Assembly: GCA_036794585.1 (NCBI GenBank)
Contig: DAIRGH010000026.1
Location: 1 to 32,906, forward strand
Direction: 5' to 3'
From: WHSW01 sp036794585
Lineage (GTDB): Bacteria > Actinomycetota > Thermoleophilia > Solirubrobacterales > 70-9
Length of the DNA stretch: 32,906 nucleotides
The translations under genes and the position numbers were made by a program. The notes beneath the pieces are model-generated. The model saw nothing but the letters and a program-made list of their open reading frames with translations, ran no database searches and had not been told where the DNA came from. Within the stretch, counting starts at the first letter, position 1; each line of letters begins with the position of its first letter. Positions 16,895 to 24,519 of the stretch are shown here, in pieces.

Positions 16895-17779
16895 TCACAC
16901 CCGCTGCAGACTCGATCGCAGGATGACCAGTCCCTGGGGCCGCAGGGTGAGGACCAGGAGCACCACGCCGTAGACGAAGGCATCGCGGTACGGGCGCAGG
17001 GACAGGGGCAGGATCACCTGCAGGACGACGGTGAGGATGCCGAGCAGCAGGCCGCCGTAGACCGCGCCCTTGAGGCTTCCGAGGCCGCCGATGATCACCG
17101 CGATGAAGGCGATCAGCACCGGTGCGGTGCCCATGCCGGGAGTCACCGTCCCCCCTTTGGCGACGATCAGGATCGACGCGGTGGCGGCGAGCACGCCGGA
17201 GATCGCAAACGCGGCCATGATCACGGTGTTCGCCCGCACGCCGAGCAGCCGCGCGGTGGCGAAGTTCTCGGCCGCCGCCCGCATCTGGATCCCGATCGAG
17301 GTCCGCGACAGGAACGCGGCAAGCGAAGCGAGCAGGACCGCGGCGGCCACGACGCTGACGATGCTGAGCACGGGGATGCGCAGCGAGCCGATGACGATGC
17401 TGTCGCTGAGCCACTCCGGGAGCGGGACCCCCTTAGCCCGCCCACCGAAGATGACCAAGGCCAGGTTCTCCATCAAGAACGCGATGGCGAACGAGCTGAC
17501 CAAGAGGACCGCCGGGTCGGCGTTGCGCAGGGGCCGAAAAGCGATCAGCTCGAGCACGAGCGCAACGGCGATGACGATGAGGACCATGCCCAGGATCTGA
17601 AGCGCCGCCGGCAGGCCGTCGAGCGCCCAGAGCGAGTAGCCGCCGACCATGATCAGCTGGCCGTGGGCGAAGTTGAGCAGGCGCATGATCCCGAAGATCA
17701 GCGCCACCCCGAGGGCGAGCAGCGCATACAGGCTGCCGAGGCTGAGGGCGTCGATCGCGTTCTGGATGACGTCGGTCAT
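16895..17779 (-). CDS. livH: Branched-chain-type ABC importer permease LivH
   Basis: This 294-residue permease has about eight helices. The signature LNFAHGQLIMVGGY is near residue 35, the loop IQMRAAAENFATARLLGVR meets the ATPase, and IIGGLGSLKGAVYGGLLLG lies near the C-terminus, all typical of LivH. The start at 17779 gives MTDVIQNAI, preceded by GGAGGAGG, and overlaps livF by ATGA; the longer frame upstream is a shadow of livF. It forms the membrane channel together with LivM. Confidence 0.92.
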   Translation of the reverse strand: MTDVIQNAIDALSLGSLYALLALGVALIFGIMRLLNFAHGQLIMVGGYSLWALDGLPAALQILGMVLIVIAVALVLELIAFRPLRNADPAVLLVSSFAIAFLMENLALVIFGGRAKGVPLPEWLSDSIVIGSLRIPVLSIVSVVAAAVLLASLAAFLSRTSIGIQMRAAAENFATARLLGVRANTVIMAAFAISGVLAATASILIVAKGGTVTPGMGTAPVLIAFIAVIIGGLGSLKGAVYGGLLLGILTVVLQVILPLSLRPYRDAFVYGVVLLVLTLRPQGLVILRSSLQRV

Positions 17780-18501
17780 GCCTCCTCCACCCCGCCGCCC
17801 AGATACGCGCTTTCGATCCTGGGGTCGGCCCGGAGCTCCTCGCGGGTGCCGCTGAGCGCGATCCGTCCGGCGCTCAGCACGTAGGTCCGATCCGCGAAGT
17901 CGATCGCCTGAAACGCGTTCTGCTCGACCAGCAGAATCGTCACCCCGGCCGCGCGCAGGCGCCGCAGCGCCTCGAACACCACCTCGACCAGCCGCGGCGC
18001 CAACCCAAGCGAGGGCTCGTCGAGCATCAGCAGCTCCGGCTTGCACAACAGCGCTCGCGAGATCGCCAGCATCTGCTGCTCGCCCCCCGACAGGCTCCCC
18101 GCCGGGCTGTCCAGGTACGGGCGCAGGGCCGGGAAGCGCTCGAGCTCGGCCTCGATGTCGGCCGCCGGATCGGAGTTGCGACCCATGAAGGTCGCCAGCC
18201 GCAGGTTCTCCTCGACGGTGAGTGAGGTGAAGATCTGGCGGTTCTCGGGAACCAGCGCGAGGCCGCGCCGGACGAGCCGCTCCGGCGGCTCGCCCTTGGT
18301 GTTCTGCCCTCCGAACTGGATCTCCCCCTCGGACTGCTTGACGACGCCCGCGACCGTGTTGAGGGTGGTCGTCTTTCCGGCGCCGTTGGGGCCGATCAGG
18401 GCAACGGCCTCGTCGCGGTCCACCTGGATCGAGATCCCCCGCACCGCCTGGGTGCCCCCGTAGCCGACGACCAGGTCCTGGATCTCAAGCAGCGGGGGCA
18501 T
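17776..18501 (-). CDS. livF: Branched-chain-type ABC importer ATPase LivF
   Basis: This 241-residue ATP-binding subunit has Walker A GPNGAGKTT (37-45), signature LSGGEQQMLAISRALL, Walker B LLMLDEPSLGLAP and the switch histidine replaced by VEQN, as is normal for LivF. PENRQIFTSLTVEENL is the usual LivF Q-loop region. It overlaps livG by 17 bases and livH by 4 bases. It powers import together with LivG. Confidence 0.93.
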   Translation of the reverse strand: MPPLLEIQDLVVGYGGTQAVRGISIQVDRDEAVALIGPNGAGKTTTLNTVAGVVKQSEGEIQFGGQNTKGEPPERLVRRGLALVPENRQIFTSLTVEENLRLATFMGRNSDPAADIEAELERFPALRPYLDSPAGSLSGGEQQMLAISRALLCKPELLMLDEPSLGLAPRLVEVVFEALRRLRAAGVTILLVEQNAFQAIDFADRTYVLSAGRIALSGTREELRADPRIESAYLGGGVEEA

Positions 18502-19291
18502 CGCTCGCAGTCCCGAGGTAGGCGGAGATCACCGCCGGGTCAGACCGGACCTCCTCTGGCGTCCCGAGGCTGATCGTCACACCGTGGTCGAGGACCAGGA
18601 TGCGGTTGCAGATCCCCATGATCACCCGCATGTCGTGCTCGATCACGAGGACTCCGCACTCGAGCCGGGCCGGGAGGTTGGAGATGGTCTCGGCGAGCTC
18701 GTCGCTCTCCACCTCGTTGAGCCCGGCGGCCGGCTCGTCCAGGAACAGAAAGCGCGGGCGCATTGCGATCGCGCGGGCCACCTGCAGGCGACGCTCCTCC
18801 CCCGAGGAGAGCGAGTGCGCAAAGACGTCGGCTCGCTGCTCGAGGCCCAGCTCGGCAAGGGCGGCGCGGGCCCGGTCGCGCGCCTCGGCGCGACGAACTC
18901 CGAGTCCAACCGCGCCGACCTCGACGTTCTCGAACACGGTCAGGTCGGGAAACGAACGCCCGCTCTGAAAGGTGCGGGCGAGCCCGGCGGCGGCGAGGCG
19001 GTGTGGCGGGCGGTTCGTCACGTCCACCCCCTCCAGCTCGACGCCACCCGCAGTGGGCCGCTGAAAGCCGGTGATCGCGTTGACCAGCGTCGTCTTGCCC
19101 GCCCCGTTGGGGCCGATCAGCCCATGGACCTCGCCGACGCGAACCTCCAGGTCGACCCCGTCGAGGGCCTTGATGCCCTCGAAATGGACCGCGATGCCGA
19201 CCGCCCGACAGTGCGCGACGGACTCGGAAGCCAGAGGCCTCCGAGTCCGTTCCGAGAGTACGTGTCTGTCGGGTCCGTCCGGCTCGGCCAC
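18485..19291 (-). CDS. livG: Branched-chain-type ABC importer ATPase LivG
   Basis: This 268-residue ATP-binding subunit has Walker A GPNGAGKTT (about 60-68), ARTFQSGRSFPDLTVFENV (Q loop), signature LSSGEERRLQVARAI and Walker B FLFLDEPAAGLN. The switch is VIEHDM, which marks it as LivG rather than LivF. The N-terminus is about 30 residues longer than usual; GTG 19291 is the only start codon available before the conserved region apart from a CTG. It lies 12 bases after the binding-protein gene. Confidence 0.9.
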   Translation of the reverse strand: MAEPDGPDRHVLSERTRRPLASESVAHCRAVGIAVHFEGIKALDGVDLEVRVGEVHGLIGPNGAGKTTLVNAITGFQRPTAGGVELEGVDVTNRPPHRLAAAGLARTFQSGRSFPDLTVFENVEVGAVGLGVRRAEARDRARAALAELGLEQRADVFAHSLSSGEERRLQVARAIAMRPRFLFLDEPAAGLNEVESDELAETISNLPARLECGVLVIEHDMRVIMGICNRILVLDHGVTISLGTPEEVRSDPAVISAYLGTASDAPAA

Positions 19292-19303
19292 CTCAGCGGT
19301 GCG

Positions 19304-20518
19304 TCAGCCGCTCGGGGTGGGAACCTCGCTCGCGTCCCACTCGGTGACGAACGAGGTCTTGCCGTCGTCGATGTTCATGATCCGCACGGTGCGTTCGAGG
19401 CTGATGTGGAACTCCGGGGTGAAGGTCGTCTCGAGGACGAACGGCTCGTCCGTGAACTCCTCCATCACCGCGGTCATCTCCTCGCCGTCGGTCGATCCGG
19501 CCTCCGTGACCGCTGCCTCGATCGCCTGCACCGCGGCGTATCCGCCGAGGAACGCCGACACGTCAGGTGGAGCGCCGCTTTCCTCTTCGAACGTCGCGAG
19601 CAGGTCCTTGACCTCCGGATCCGGGTCGTCTCCGTAGATCGAGGCCATCGCCGGGAAGTAGACGTCGCTCACGTTCGGGACGGCTTCCTTCCAGTAATCG
19701 CCGTCGAGGTCGGAGCCACCGACGATCGGAGCCTCGATCCCCGCGTCCCTGATCTGCTTGATCGCCCCGGCGAACCCGGGCTGGAAGCTCGAGACGTAGA
19801 GGAAGTCGGGCTCCTGAGACAGCCCCGTGATGCGGCTGACCTGAGCGTCGATCGACTGGTCTTCCTGCTTGAACGTGTCCTCGCCGACGATCTCGCCGCC
19901 GAGGTCCTCGAAGCGCGTCTTGAAGGACTCAGTCGCCTGCTTGTTCTGATCGAGCGTGTCGTCGAGCAGCACGTAGGTCGAGCTCCAGCCCTGCTCTTCA
20001 TAGGCCCACTCCGCGGCGGCAGCACCCTCGGTGACGCCGGCGAGGCCCATCGTGTAGGCGAGGTTGCCGATGCCCGCCGGGCCGAAGCTCGTCGAAGCCG
20101 CGCAGAGCGAGATGCCGATCTTGCCCTCCTCCTGGGCAACGATCCCGGCAGGTGAGCCGAGGTCGAAGTCGCACGGTAGAAGCAGCACGTCGGCACCGTC
20201 GCTGATCACCTGGGTCGCCGCGTTACCGGCCAGCTCGGGCTTCGACTTCATGTCCGCCTCGACCGTCTCGATCTGGCGTCCGTCGATTCCGCCGTCGGCG
20301 TTGATCTCGTCGATCGCGATCTCGGCCATCGTCTGAGCGGGGCCGTCGTATGACTCGAGCACGCCGGTCTTGCCGACCACGAAGCCGATCGTGATCGGCT
20401 CAGACGAGTCGCTGCTGCCCGAGTCGTCGGAGTCGTCGTCTCCGCAAGCGGCCAGGAAGACCAGCGAGGCCGTCGCCATCACCACCGCCGCAAGTCTCTT
20501 TGGCGTTCTGCTGATCAT
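19304..20518 (-). CDS. ABC importer substrate-binding lipoprotein (Leu/Ile/Val-binding family)
   Basis: This 404-residue protein has a lipoprotein signal peptide with lipobox LAAC and the modified cysteine at residue 25. An acidic/serine linker (DDDSDDSGSSDSS) and a type-1 periplasmic-binding fold (ITIGFVVGKTGVLESYDGP, AEIAIDEINADGGIDGRQI) follow. This family binds branched-chain amino acids, amides, urea and many other small polar compounds, so the name does not fix the substrate. It is the first full gene of the importer operon, with AAAGGAG before its ATG. It is preceded by a conserved promoter/operator and a short frame ending in ATGA at its start. Confidence 0.92.
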   Translation of the reverse strand: MISRTPKRLAAVVMATASLVFLAACGDDDSDDSGSSDSSEPITIGFVVGKTGVLESYDGPAQTMAEIAIDEINADGGIDGRQIETVEADMKSKPELAGNAATQVISDGADVLLLPCDFDLGSPAGIVAQEEGKIGISLCAASTSFGPAGIGNLAYTMGLAGVTEGAAAAEWAYEEQGWSSTYVLLDDTLDQNKQATESFKTRFEDLGGEIVGEDTFKQEDQSIDAQVSRITGLSQEPDFLYVSSFQPGFAGAIKQIRDAGIEAPIVGGSDLDGDYWKEAVPNVSDVYFPAMASIYGDDPDPEVKDLLATFEEESGAPPDVSAFLGGYAAVQAIEAAVTEAGSTDGEEMTAVMEEFTDEPFVLETTFTPEFHISLERTVRIMNIDDGKTSFVTEWDASEVPTPSG

Positions 20519-20589
20519 TCGGCCTCACTCCTTTGGGTCGCGCTGGCAAACTCCGATGCAGTTATGCTGAGTGCGCGCATATCGATCAT
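20515..20589 (-). CDS. Possible 24-codon leader peptide upstream of the binding-protein gene
   Basis: Starting at the conserved ATG of the promoter/operator block (or the ATG at 20580), a frame of 24 codons (MIDMRALSITASEFASATQR...) ends in a TGA that overlaps the ATG of the binding-protein gene (ATGA). The first four residues, MIDM, are the same as those of the aminotransferase behind the twin promoter. An uninterrupted frame of this length is not improbable in this composition, so the call rests on the exact coupling and on the shared start. Confidence 0.3.
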   Translation of the reverse strand: MIDMRALSITASEFASATQRSEAE

Positions 20590-20628
20590 CCGATTTGCGA
20601 ACCTAACGTTCGGCTCGGTGGATGTCAA
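20578..20628 (-). promoter_or_regulatory. Promoter and operator of the importer operon
   Basis: The minus strand reads TTGACA (20628-20623), a 17-base spacer, TAGGTT (20605-20600), then a conserved block down to 20578. It aligns without gaps to 15830-15780 (36 of 51 bases; 24 of 28 in the -10/operator half). The block holds ATCGAT and a loose inverted repeat (ATCG-N6-CGAT) immediately downstream of the -10, where a TetR repressor would block initiation. It lies in the 146-base gap shared with the divergent tetR gene, so the same site may control both directions. Confidence 0.6.
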
Positions 20629-20664
20629 GCCGTGATTTGAGAGGCGGTAGGGAAGAAGTGACAG

Positions 20665-21240
20665 ATGCCCAGGCTTGAGTTAGGCGACATCAGGCGAGAG
20701 CAGATCTGCCGCAGCGCCGCCGACGTGATCGCAGAGCGCGGCTTTCCCGGCTCGACGATGCGCCTCGTCGCCGAGAACGCCGAGGTGAGCACGGGGATGC
20801 TCAACCACTACTTCAGCAACCGCGCCGAGATGCTGCTCGAGACGCTGGTGTTCGTCTCCAGGGGAATGCACGCGCGCTGCTCGGCCGCGATCGCCGACGT
20901 TCCCGCCGGCGAGCAGCGATTCCGCGCCCTTCTCAAGGCGGCATTGCCGACCGACAGACAGACCAACGTCGCTTGGCGAGTCTGGATCGCGGCCTACGGC
21001 GAAGCGGTGCGCTCCGACGAGCTCCGCACCACCATCGAGAGCCGGCTCGAGCCCTGGTACGAGGTCGTCGGCTACGCCCTGGAGGGCACCAATGGGCGCG
21101 TGGACCCGAGCGTTCCGCTCACATGGCAGGTCGACGCGCTGCTCAACGGCCTTGCGATCCAGTGGCTCACCGCGAAGACCGACCTCCAGCTCGACGAGAT
21201 CGAAGAGACCATCGTCGCGTTCGTAGGCGCAAAGGACTGA
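20665..21240 (+). CDS. TetR-family regulator, BetI-like
   Basis: This 191-residue protein has an N-terminal helix-turn-helix (about 28-58; MRLVAENAEVSTGMLNHYFS is the recognition region). The C-terminal ligand domain is of the BetI type (AWRVWIAAYGEAVRSDELR, then VDALLNGLAIQWLT). It diverges from the importer operon across the conserved operator and is the obvious candidate regulator of both operons. The ligand is probably the imported substrate or an early intermediate (inference). The ribosome site is weak (GGGAAGAAG). Confidence 0.88.
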   Translation: MPRLELGDIRREQICRSAADVIAERGFPGSTMRLVAENAEVSTGMLNHYFSNRAEMLLETLVFVSRGMHARCSAAIADVPAGEQRFRALLKAALPTDRQTNVAWRVWIAAYGEAVRSDELRTTIESRLEPWYEVVGYALEGTNGRVDPSVPLTWQVDALLNGLAIQWLTAKTDLQLDEIEETIVAFVGAKD

Positions 21241-21273
21241 CGACCAACCATTCACAGCGACCAGGAGGAGCAC

Positions 21274-21654
21274 ATGACGGAAGGCACAGCAGATGTCGTC
21301 AAGGATTCGGTGACAGAGGCCAACCTCCAACCCGCCCCGATCAACGCGGACGACGTCGTCGACGGCGATCCGCAGGGCGCGTCGGCGATCCTCAGACAGT
21401 CCGATGACAAGACGCTTCAGAACGGCGTCTGGGAGTGCACGCCCGGCAAGTTCTATTTGCCGCACAACTACGAGGAGACGATCACGGTCCTTCAGGGACG
21501 GGTGACCGTGACCCCCGAGGGAGGCGAGCCGACCGAGCTCGGCCCAGGCGACACCGCCTTCTTCCCCGCCGGCACCCGCGTCCTCTGGGAGGTCCACGAG
21601 ACCCTTCGCAAGTCGTGGCACATCTACGACGAGGACGGCACCCTCTTCGCCTGA
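21274..21654 (+). CDS. Cupin-domain protein
   Basis: This 126-residue protein has a single cupin barrel at about residues 50-120. Its motifs are CTPGKFYLPHNYEETITVLQG and LGPGDTAFFPAGTRVLWEV, of the Cupin_3 type related to ureidoglycine aminohydrolase and to small catabolic-cluster cupins. The first cupin motif lacks the usual HxH metal pair, although one histidine and E/T residues are present, so metal binding is uncertain. A strong AGGAGGAG site precedes the ATG. It lies 33 bases after tetR and is probably in the same unit, serving the catabolic locus. Confidence 0.82.
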   Translation: MTEGTADVVKDSVTEANLQPAPINADDVVDGDPQGASAILRQSDDKTLQNGVWECTPGKFYLPHNYEETITVLQGRVTVTPEGGEPTELGPGDTAFFPAGTRVLWEVHETLRKSWHIYDEDGTLFA

Positions 21655-21687
21655 TCGCGGCACGCGTGCATCTCTACGCTTGACCGC

Positions 21688-22209
21688 GTGAGCGCGCGCA
21701 CGTTTTCGATCTTCCTTGGCGTGCTCGCGGTGATCGCGCTGCTCGCCTTCGGCCTGATCTCAGAGAACGAGGATGCCCTCGCCGTCGGCGAGCCGCTGCC
21801 GCGCACCGAGCTGCCCGCGCTCGAGGGCTCCGGCGCCGGCTCGATCGACGACTACGCCGGCAAGTGGGTGCTGGTCAACGTCTGGGCCTCGTGGTGTGAC
21901 CCGTGTCGCGAGGAGGCGCCCGACCTCCAGCGCTTCTACGAGCAGCACCGCGACGACGGCTTCGAGGTGCTCGGCATCGACACCCAGGACGCATCAGACG
22001 AAGCACTCGCCTTCGCCGAGGAGTTCGGCCTCACCTACCCCCAGCTTCACGACGGCTCCGGCGACTTCGCCGAGGGCGAGCTCCACACCACCGGCGTGCC
22101 CGAGAACTTCCTGGTCGACCCCGACGGCGACATCGCCTACGTCCAGCGCGGCCCGGTCAACGCCGAGATCCTCGACTCACAGATCGCGCCGCTGATCGAG
22201 GGGAGCTGA
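21688..22209 (+). CDS. TlpA/CcmG-like membrane-anchored thioredoxin
   Basis: This 173-residue protein has one N-terminal anchor helix (6-24) and an extracytoplasmic thioredoxin domain with active site WASWCDPC (C70, C73). The cis-proline loop is TGVPENFLVDPDG. In CcmG/ResA proteins this domain reduces the cytochrome c haem-binding cysteines. The next gene is ccmH, one base downstream, which supports that role. The GTG start places the anchor at the N-terminus. Confidence 0.88.
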   Translation: MSARTFSIFLGVLAVIALLAFGLISENEDALAVGEPLPRTELPALEGSGAGSIDDYAGKWVLVNVWASWCDPCREEAPDLQRFYEQHRDDGFEVLGIDTQDASDEALAFAEEFGLTYPQLHDGSGDFAEGELHTTGVPENFLVDPDGDIAYVQRGPVNAEILDSQIAPLIEGS

Positions 22210-22210
22210 G

Positions 22211-22672
22211 ATGCGCCGCACCCTCTTCCTGCTCGCCCTCGCCCTGATGCTCACCGCCGCCCCCGCCCGCGCCGCCGAGCCGCAGACCACGCTGCCCGAC
22301 ATCGAGGACGAGGTCATGTGCGTCGTCTGCGGCGTCGTCCTCGAGCACGCGATCGACGCCCCGCAGGCGATCCAGGAGCGCGAGCTCATCCGCGAGCTCA
22401 TCGCCCAGGGCCTGACCAAGGACGAGATCAAGGACCGGCTGGTGGCCGAGTACGGCGAGGAGGTGCTGTCGATCCCCGGCAACGAGGGATTTGATCTGGC
22501 GGCGTGGTTGGTGCCCGGGGCGGCGATCGTCGCCGCGGGTGTCGCGATCGTGGTGGGGCTCAGGCGGTGGCGTCGCGCGGACCGACGCGACACGGATTCT
22601 GAGCCCGACGGTCAGTTCGACGCCGCTGAGTCGGAGCGTCTTGACTCGGATCTGGGGCGCTACGAGCTTTAA
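22211..22672 (+). CDS. ccmH: Cytochrome c-type biogenesis protein CcmH
   Basis: This 153-residue protein has a signal peptide (1-21), then the CcmH domain. The C-x-x-C pair is C37/C40 (VMCVVCG), followed by helices of the usual pattern (QERELIRELIAQGLTKDEI, KDRLVAEYGEEVL). A C-terminal transmembrane helix (about 97-120) ends in arginines. It reduces apocytochrome c for haem ligation together with the thioredoxin encoded immediately upstream. The short single-domain form is normal outside gamma-proteobacteria. Other ccm/ccs genes are not in the window. Confidence 0.9.
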   Translation: MRRTLFLLALALMLTAAPARAAEPQTTLPDIEDEVMCVVCGVVLEHAIDAPQAIQERELIRELIAQGLTKDEIKDRLVAEYGEEVLSIPGNEGFDLAAWLVPGAAIVAAGVAIVVGLRRWRRADRRDTDSEPDGQFDAAESERLDSDLGRYEL

Positions 22673-22754
22673 GTCCCGTCGCTCAAGGCGCCGCGTCGGG
22701 ATTGTCGACGGGGATGTCTGCACAACCCCGCTGTCCGAGCCGCCGCCTCAGAGC

Positions 22755-24191
22755 CTAGATATATCCCTGGTCTCTCAGGCTCGTCTCGGCGTCCTTTCGA
22801 ACGATTTTCAATGTCCTGCCCAGGAGCCGATCCATGAGCGCTCCGAGCCTAAGTTCAGCAGCCATGGAAACACGAGGGCTGATGTCGGCCAACGCAAACG
22901 CCACAGGATCGGCGAACAAGTCATCAACGAGAACTGCAGTCCGCGCGGCGTTGGGGCGCACGGCTACGAAAACCTGAACGTCTACCGCCTTGGCCGCCTT
23001 TGCTGGCTGTTGAGAGCTAGCCAGCACGCGGAGGTTTCGTCCCCCACTGGGCCGCATCAATCGCCGATAGCCGGCAGGAGCGTCGATGGAATAACCGCTC
23101 GTGGCATCGACGCCGACCGAAGTCCCCTCCGACGGTCGCAGGGCAGAGGCCTTTTCCTGAGCAATGTTTGCCAGCGCTCCGATGAGTCCAAGCGCCGCTG
23201 CATCAAGCTCCTCGTGCGAAAGCTCGCCTTGCGCCCTTCGCAACTCTCGTAGTGCTCCCATCTCTCGGTCCGCATCTGGCTCCCTAGCGGCGAGCAAGGT
23301 CTGTCGGACGAGATCAACTGCTCCTCGCGCCGCACGAGCGATGAAGTCGATGAACGGTTCCGCCTCCCGGCGGTCAGCAGCAGCCAGGGCGTCGAAGTAG
23401 GCGTTTCGCTCGTCAGCGAGGATGAGAAGAGGCACTGAAGCCGCGCGATACGTGTAGGCGGATGCGAGCGCTCGCGCCACGCGTCCGTTGCCATCCGCAA
23501 ACGGATGAATGGCGACGAACGCGTAATGCGCGTACGCTGCTTGGAGGACGGGATGGGCCTTGGCGAACTTGGCGCTGTTTAGCTCCTTGCAGAGCCGCGC
23601 CATTTCTGGCTGTGTCTCCCCAACCGGTGCATACGAGTGCGGTCCGTCTTCAGTGAAGACGTGGTTGGGCTGGCGCTTGTACTGGCCGCGAGGCAATTCT
23701 TGTTGCTGCGTTTCACCGCCGGGCGTATGTACGAGATAGGTGTCTTGCGCCGCAGTTATTTCCTCATGGAGGCGTCGGACCCAAGCTTGAGTGACCCTCG
23801 GGAGGCTCTTTGTCGCCACGTCCATGACGAGCTCATAGGTCCGTAGCTGAGCTTGGAATAGCTCAAGGGCGTTCGGCCCATGTTGCTGGACTCGTTGCTC
23901 CCACGAAGCGGCCTGCTCGGCGACAGTTCGCGTTAGACCTCTGTCTGTCTCGTACAGACCCTCAATCGCGCCTGAGTCGAAGGACGCTGCGCGAACAGCT
24001 CGATTGTGGGCTCGGGCGAGCGTGTCTTTGTCGGCGTTACGAGCCGCATTGGTCAGCGAACTAGTCGCCTCATCCCAAAGCTCAGGAAAAGGGAACTCCG
24101 TAGGCCAATCCTTGAAAGCCGGAAACGGGTCGTAGGTAGCGTCGAGTTCGGCAAGCTGGTCGGAGCTAAGGGGCTCGTGGGGGGGATCCAT
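22755..24191 (-). CDS. Fic-domain protein with built-in inhibitory helix
   Basis: This 478-residue protein contains the complete Fic active site HPFADGNGRVAR (229-240), which transfers AMP (or another NMP) from a nucleotide to hydroxyl side chains of target proteins. An N-terminal (S/T)xxxE(G/N) motif, SGAIEG (73-78), is the self-inhibiting helix of class II Fic proteins, whose glutamate blocks the gamma-phosphate position. About 170 residues after the Fic core resemble no domain I recognise. The start at 24191 (MDPPHEP) excludes a nonsense extension that covers the tRNA-like sequence upstream. Codon use is less GC-biased than in the catabolic operon, suggesting acquisition. Targets are unknown, and no separate antitoxin gene is adjacent. 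Confidence 0.88.
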   Translation of the reverse strand: MDPPHEPLSSDQLAELDATYDPFPAFKDWPTEFPFPELWDEATSSLTNAARNADKDTLARAHNRAVRAASFDSGAIEGLYETDRGLTRTVAEQAASWEQRVQQHGPNALELFQAQLRTYELVMDVATKSLPRVTQAWVRRLHEEITAAQDTYLVHTPGGETQQQELPRGQYKRQPNHVFTEDGPHSYAPVGETQPEMARLCKELNSAKFAKAHPVLQAAYAHYAFVAIHPFADGNGRVARALASAYTYRAASVPLLILADERNAYFDALAAADRREAEPFIDFIARAARGAVDLVRQTLLAAREPDADREMGALRELRRAQGELSHEELDAAALGLIGALANIAQEKASALRPSEGTSVGVDATSGYSIDAPAGYRRLMRPSGGRNLRVLASSQQPAKAAKAVDVQVFVAVRPNAARTAVLVDDLFADPVAFALADISPRVSMAAELRLGALMDRLLGRTLKIVRKDAETSLRDQGYI

Positions 24192-24242
24192 AGCCGTGAT
24201 CGTAGTTCCGCGAGGGGGTGCCCAAAGGGTTACCCACCTAAG

Positions 24243-24272
24243 CGAAGCGCCCCGGGTGAAGGGGGCGCATTC
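24243..24272. terminator. Strong GC hairpin, terminator-like
   Basis: The arms GCGCCCC (24247-24253) and GGGGCGC (24262-24268) pair perfectly around an 8-base loop, with a further CGAA/TTCG pairing after a one-base bulge. There is no T-run. Read on the minus strand it directly follows the tRNA-like 3' end, the usual place for a tRNA terminator. Confidence 0.4.
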
Positions 24273-24286
24273 GGCTTGAACACTTA

Positions 24287-24329
24287 CGGGCCGGGGAGGG
24301 ATCGAATCTCTGCCCGACGGATTATTAGC
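24287..24329 (-). other. tRNA 3'-half-like sequence, possible attachment-site remnant
   Basis: Read on the minus strand, this resembles a tRNA from the anticodon loop to the discriminator base: a loop-like TAATAATCCGTC, a T-loop TTCGATC, and a final CCGGCCCG. The 5' half (D arm, matching acceptor strand GGGCCGG) is absent and the T stem pairs poorly, so it is not a working tRNA. Integrases of islands and phages commonly leave exactly this 3' portion as attachment core. No integrase gene or second copy is in the window. Confidence 0.35.
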
Positions 24330-24519
24330 GCCCCAGTTGTGTAGTTGCTGGGTGCGCTGTGCCCTTGGCGGCGCATCCCGGTTCCGGGTAGTTGCGCTCC
24401 GATTTGCTCGGTTCGGCATCGGGTTTGGCGCCCCGGGGCATCGTGTGCCGGCACACGGTGATACGCGAGGCTTGGAAGCCTGAGAACACGTCCTCATAGC
24501 GCGGCATACTCGGTCGGTT

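Larger units (their letters stand above)
24192..24519. other. Gene-free stretch between divergent fic and MBL genes
   Basis: These 328 bases hold the divergent start regions of the Fic and metallo-beta-lactamase-fold genes, a strong hairpin near the Fic side (24243-24272) and a tRNA-3'-end-like stretch (24287-24329). No credible ORF is seen; frames crossing it are rich in arginine and proline. I see no clear -35/-10 pair for either gene. Confidence 0.5.

Noticed and set aside
18584..20155. Long plus-strand open frame (523 codons) opposite livG and the binding-protein gene
   Set aside because: Crosses two well-supported genes on the other strand and has no domain signature; a codon-bias shadow.
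22675..22712. Inverted repeat CCCGTCG/CGACGGG after ccmH as a terminator
   Set aside because: The 24-base loop and lack of a T-run make it too weak to call.
24287..24329. Functional tRNA gene
   Set aside because: No D arm or 5' acceptor strand, and the T stem pairs poorly; kept only as a remnant.
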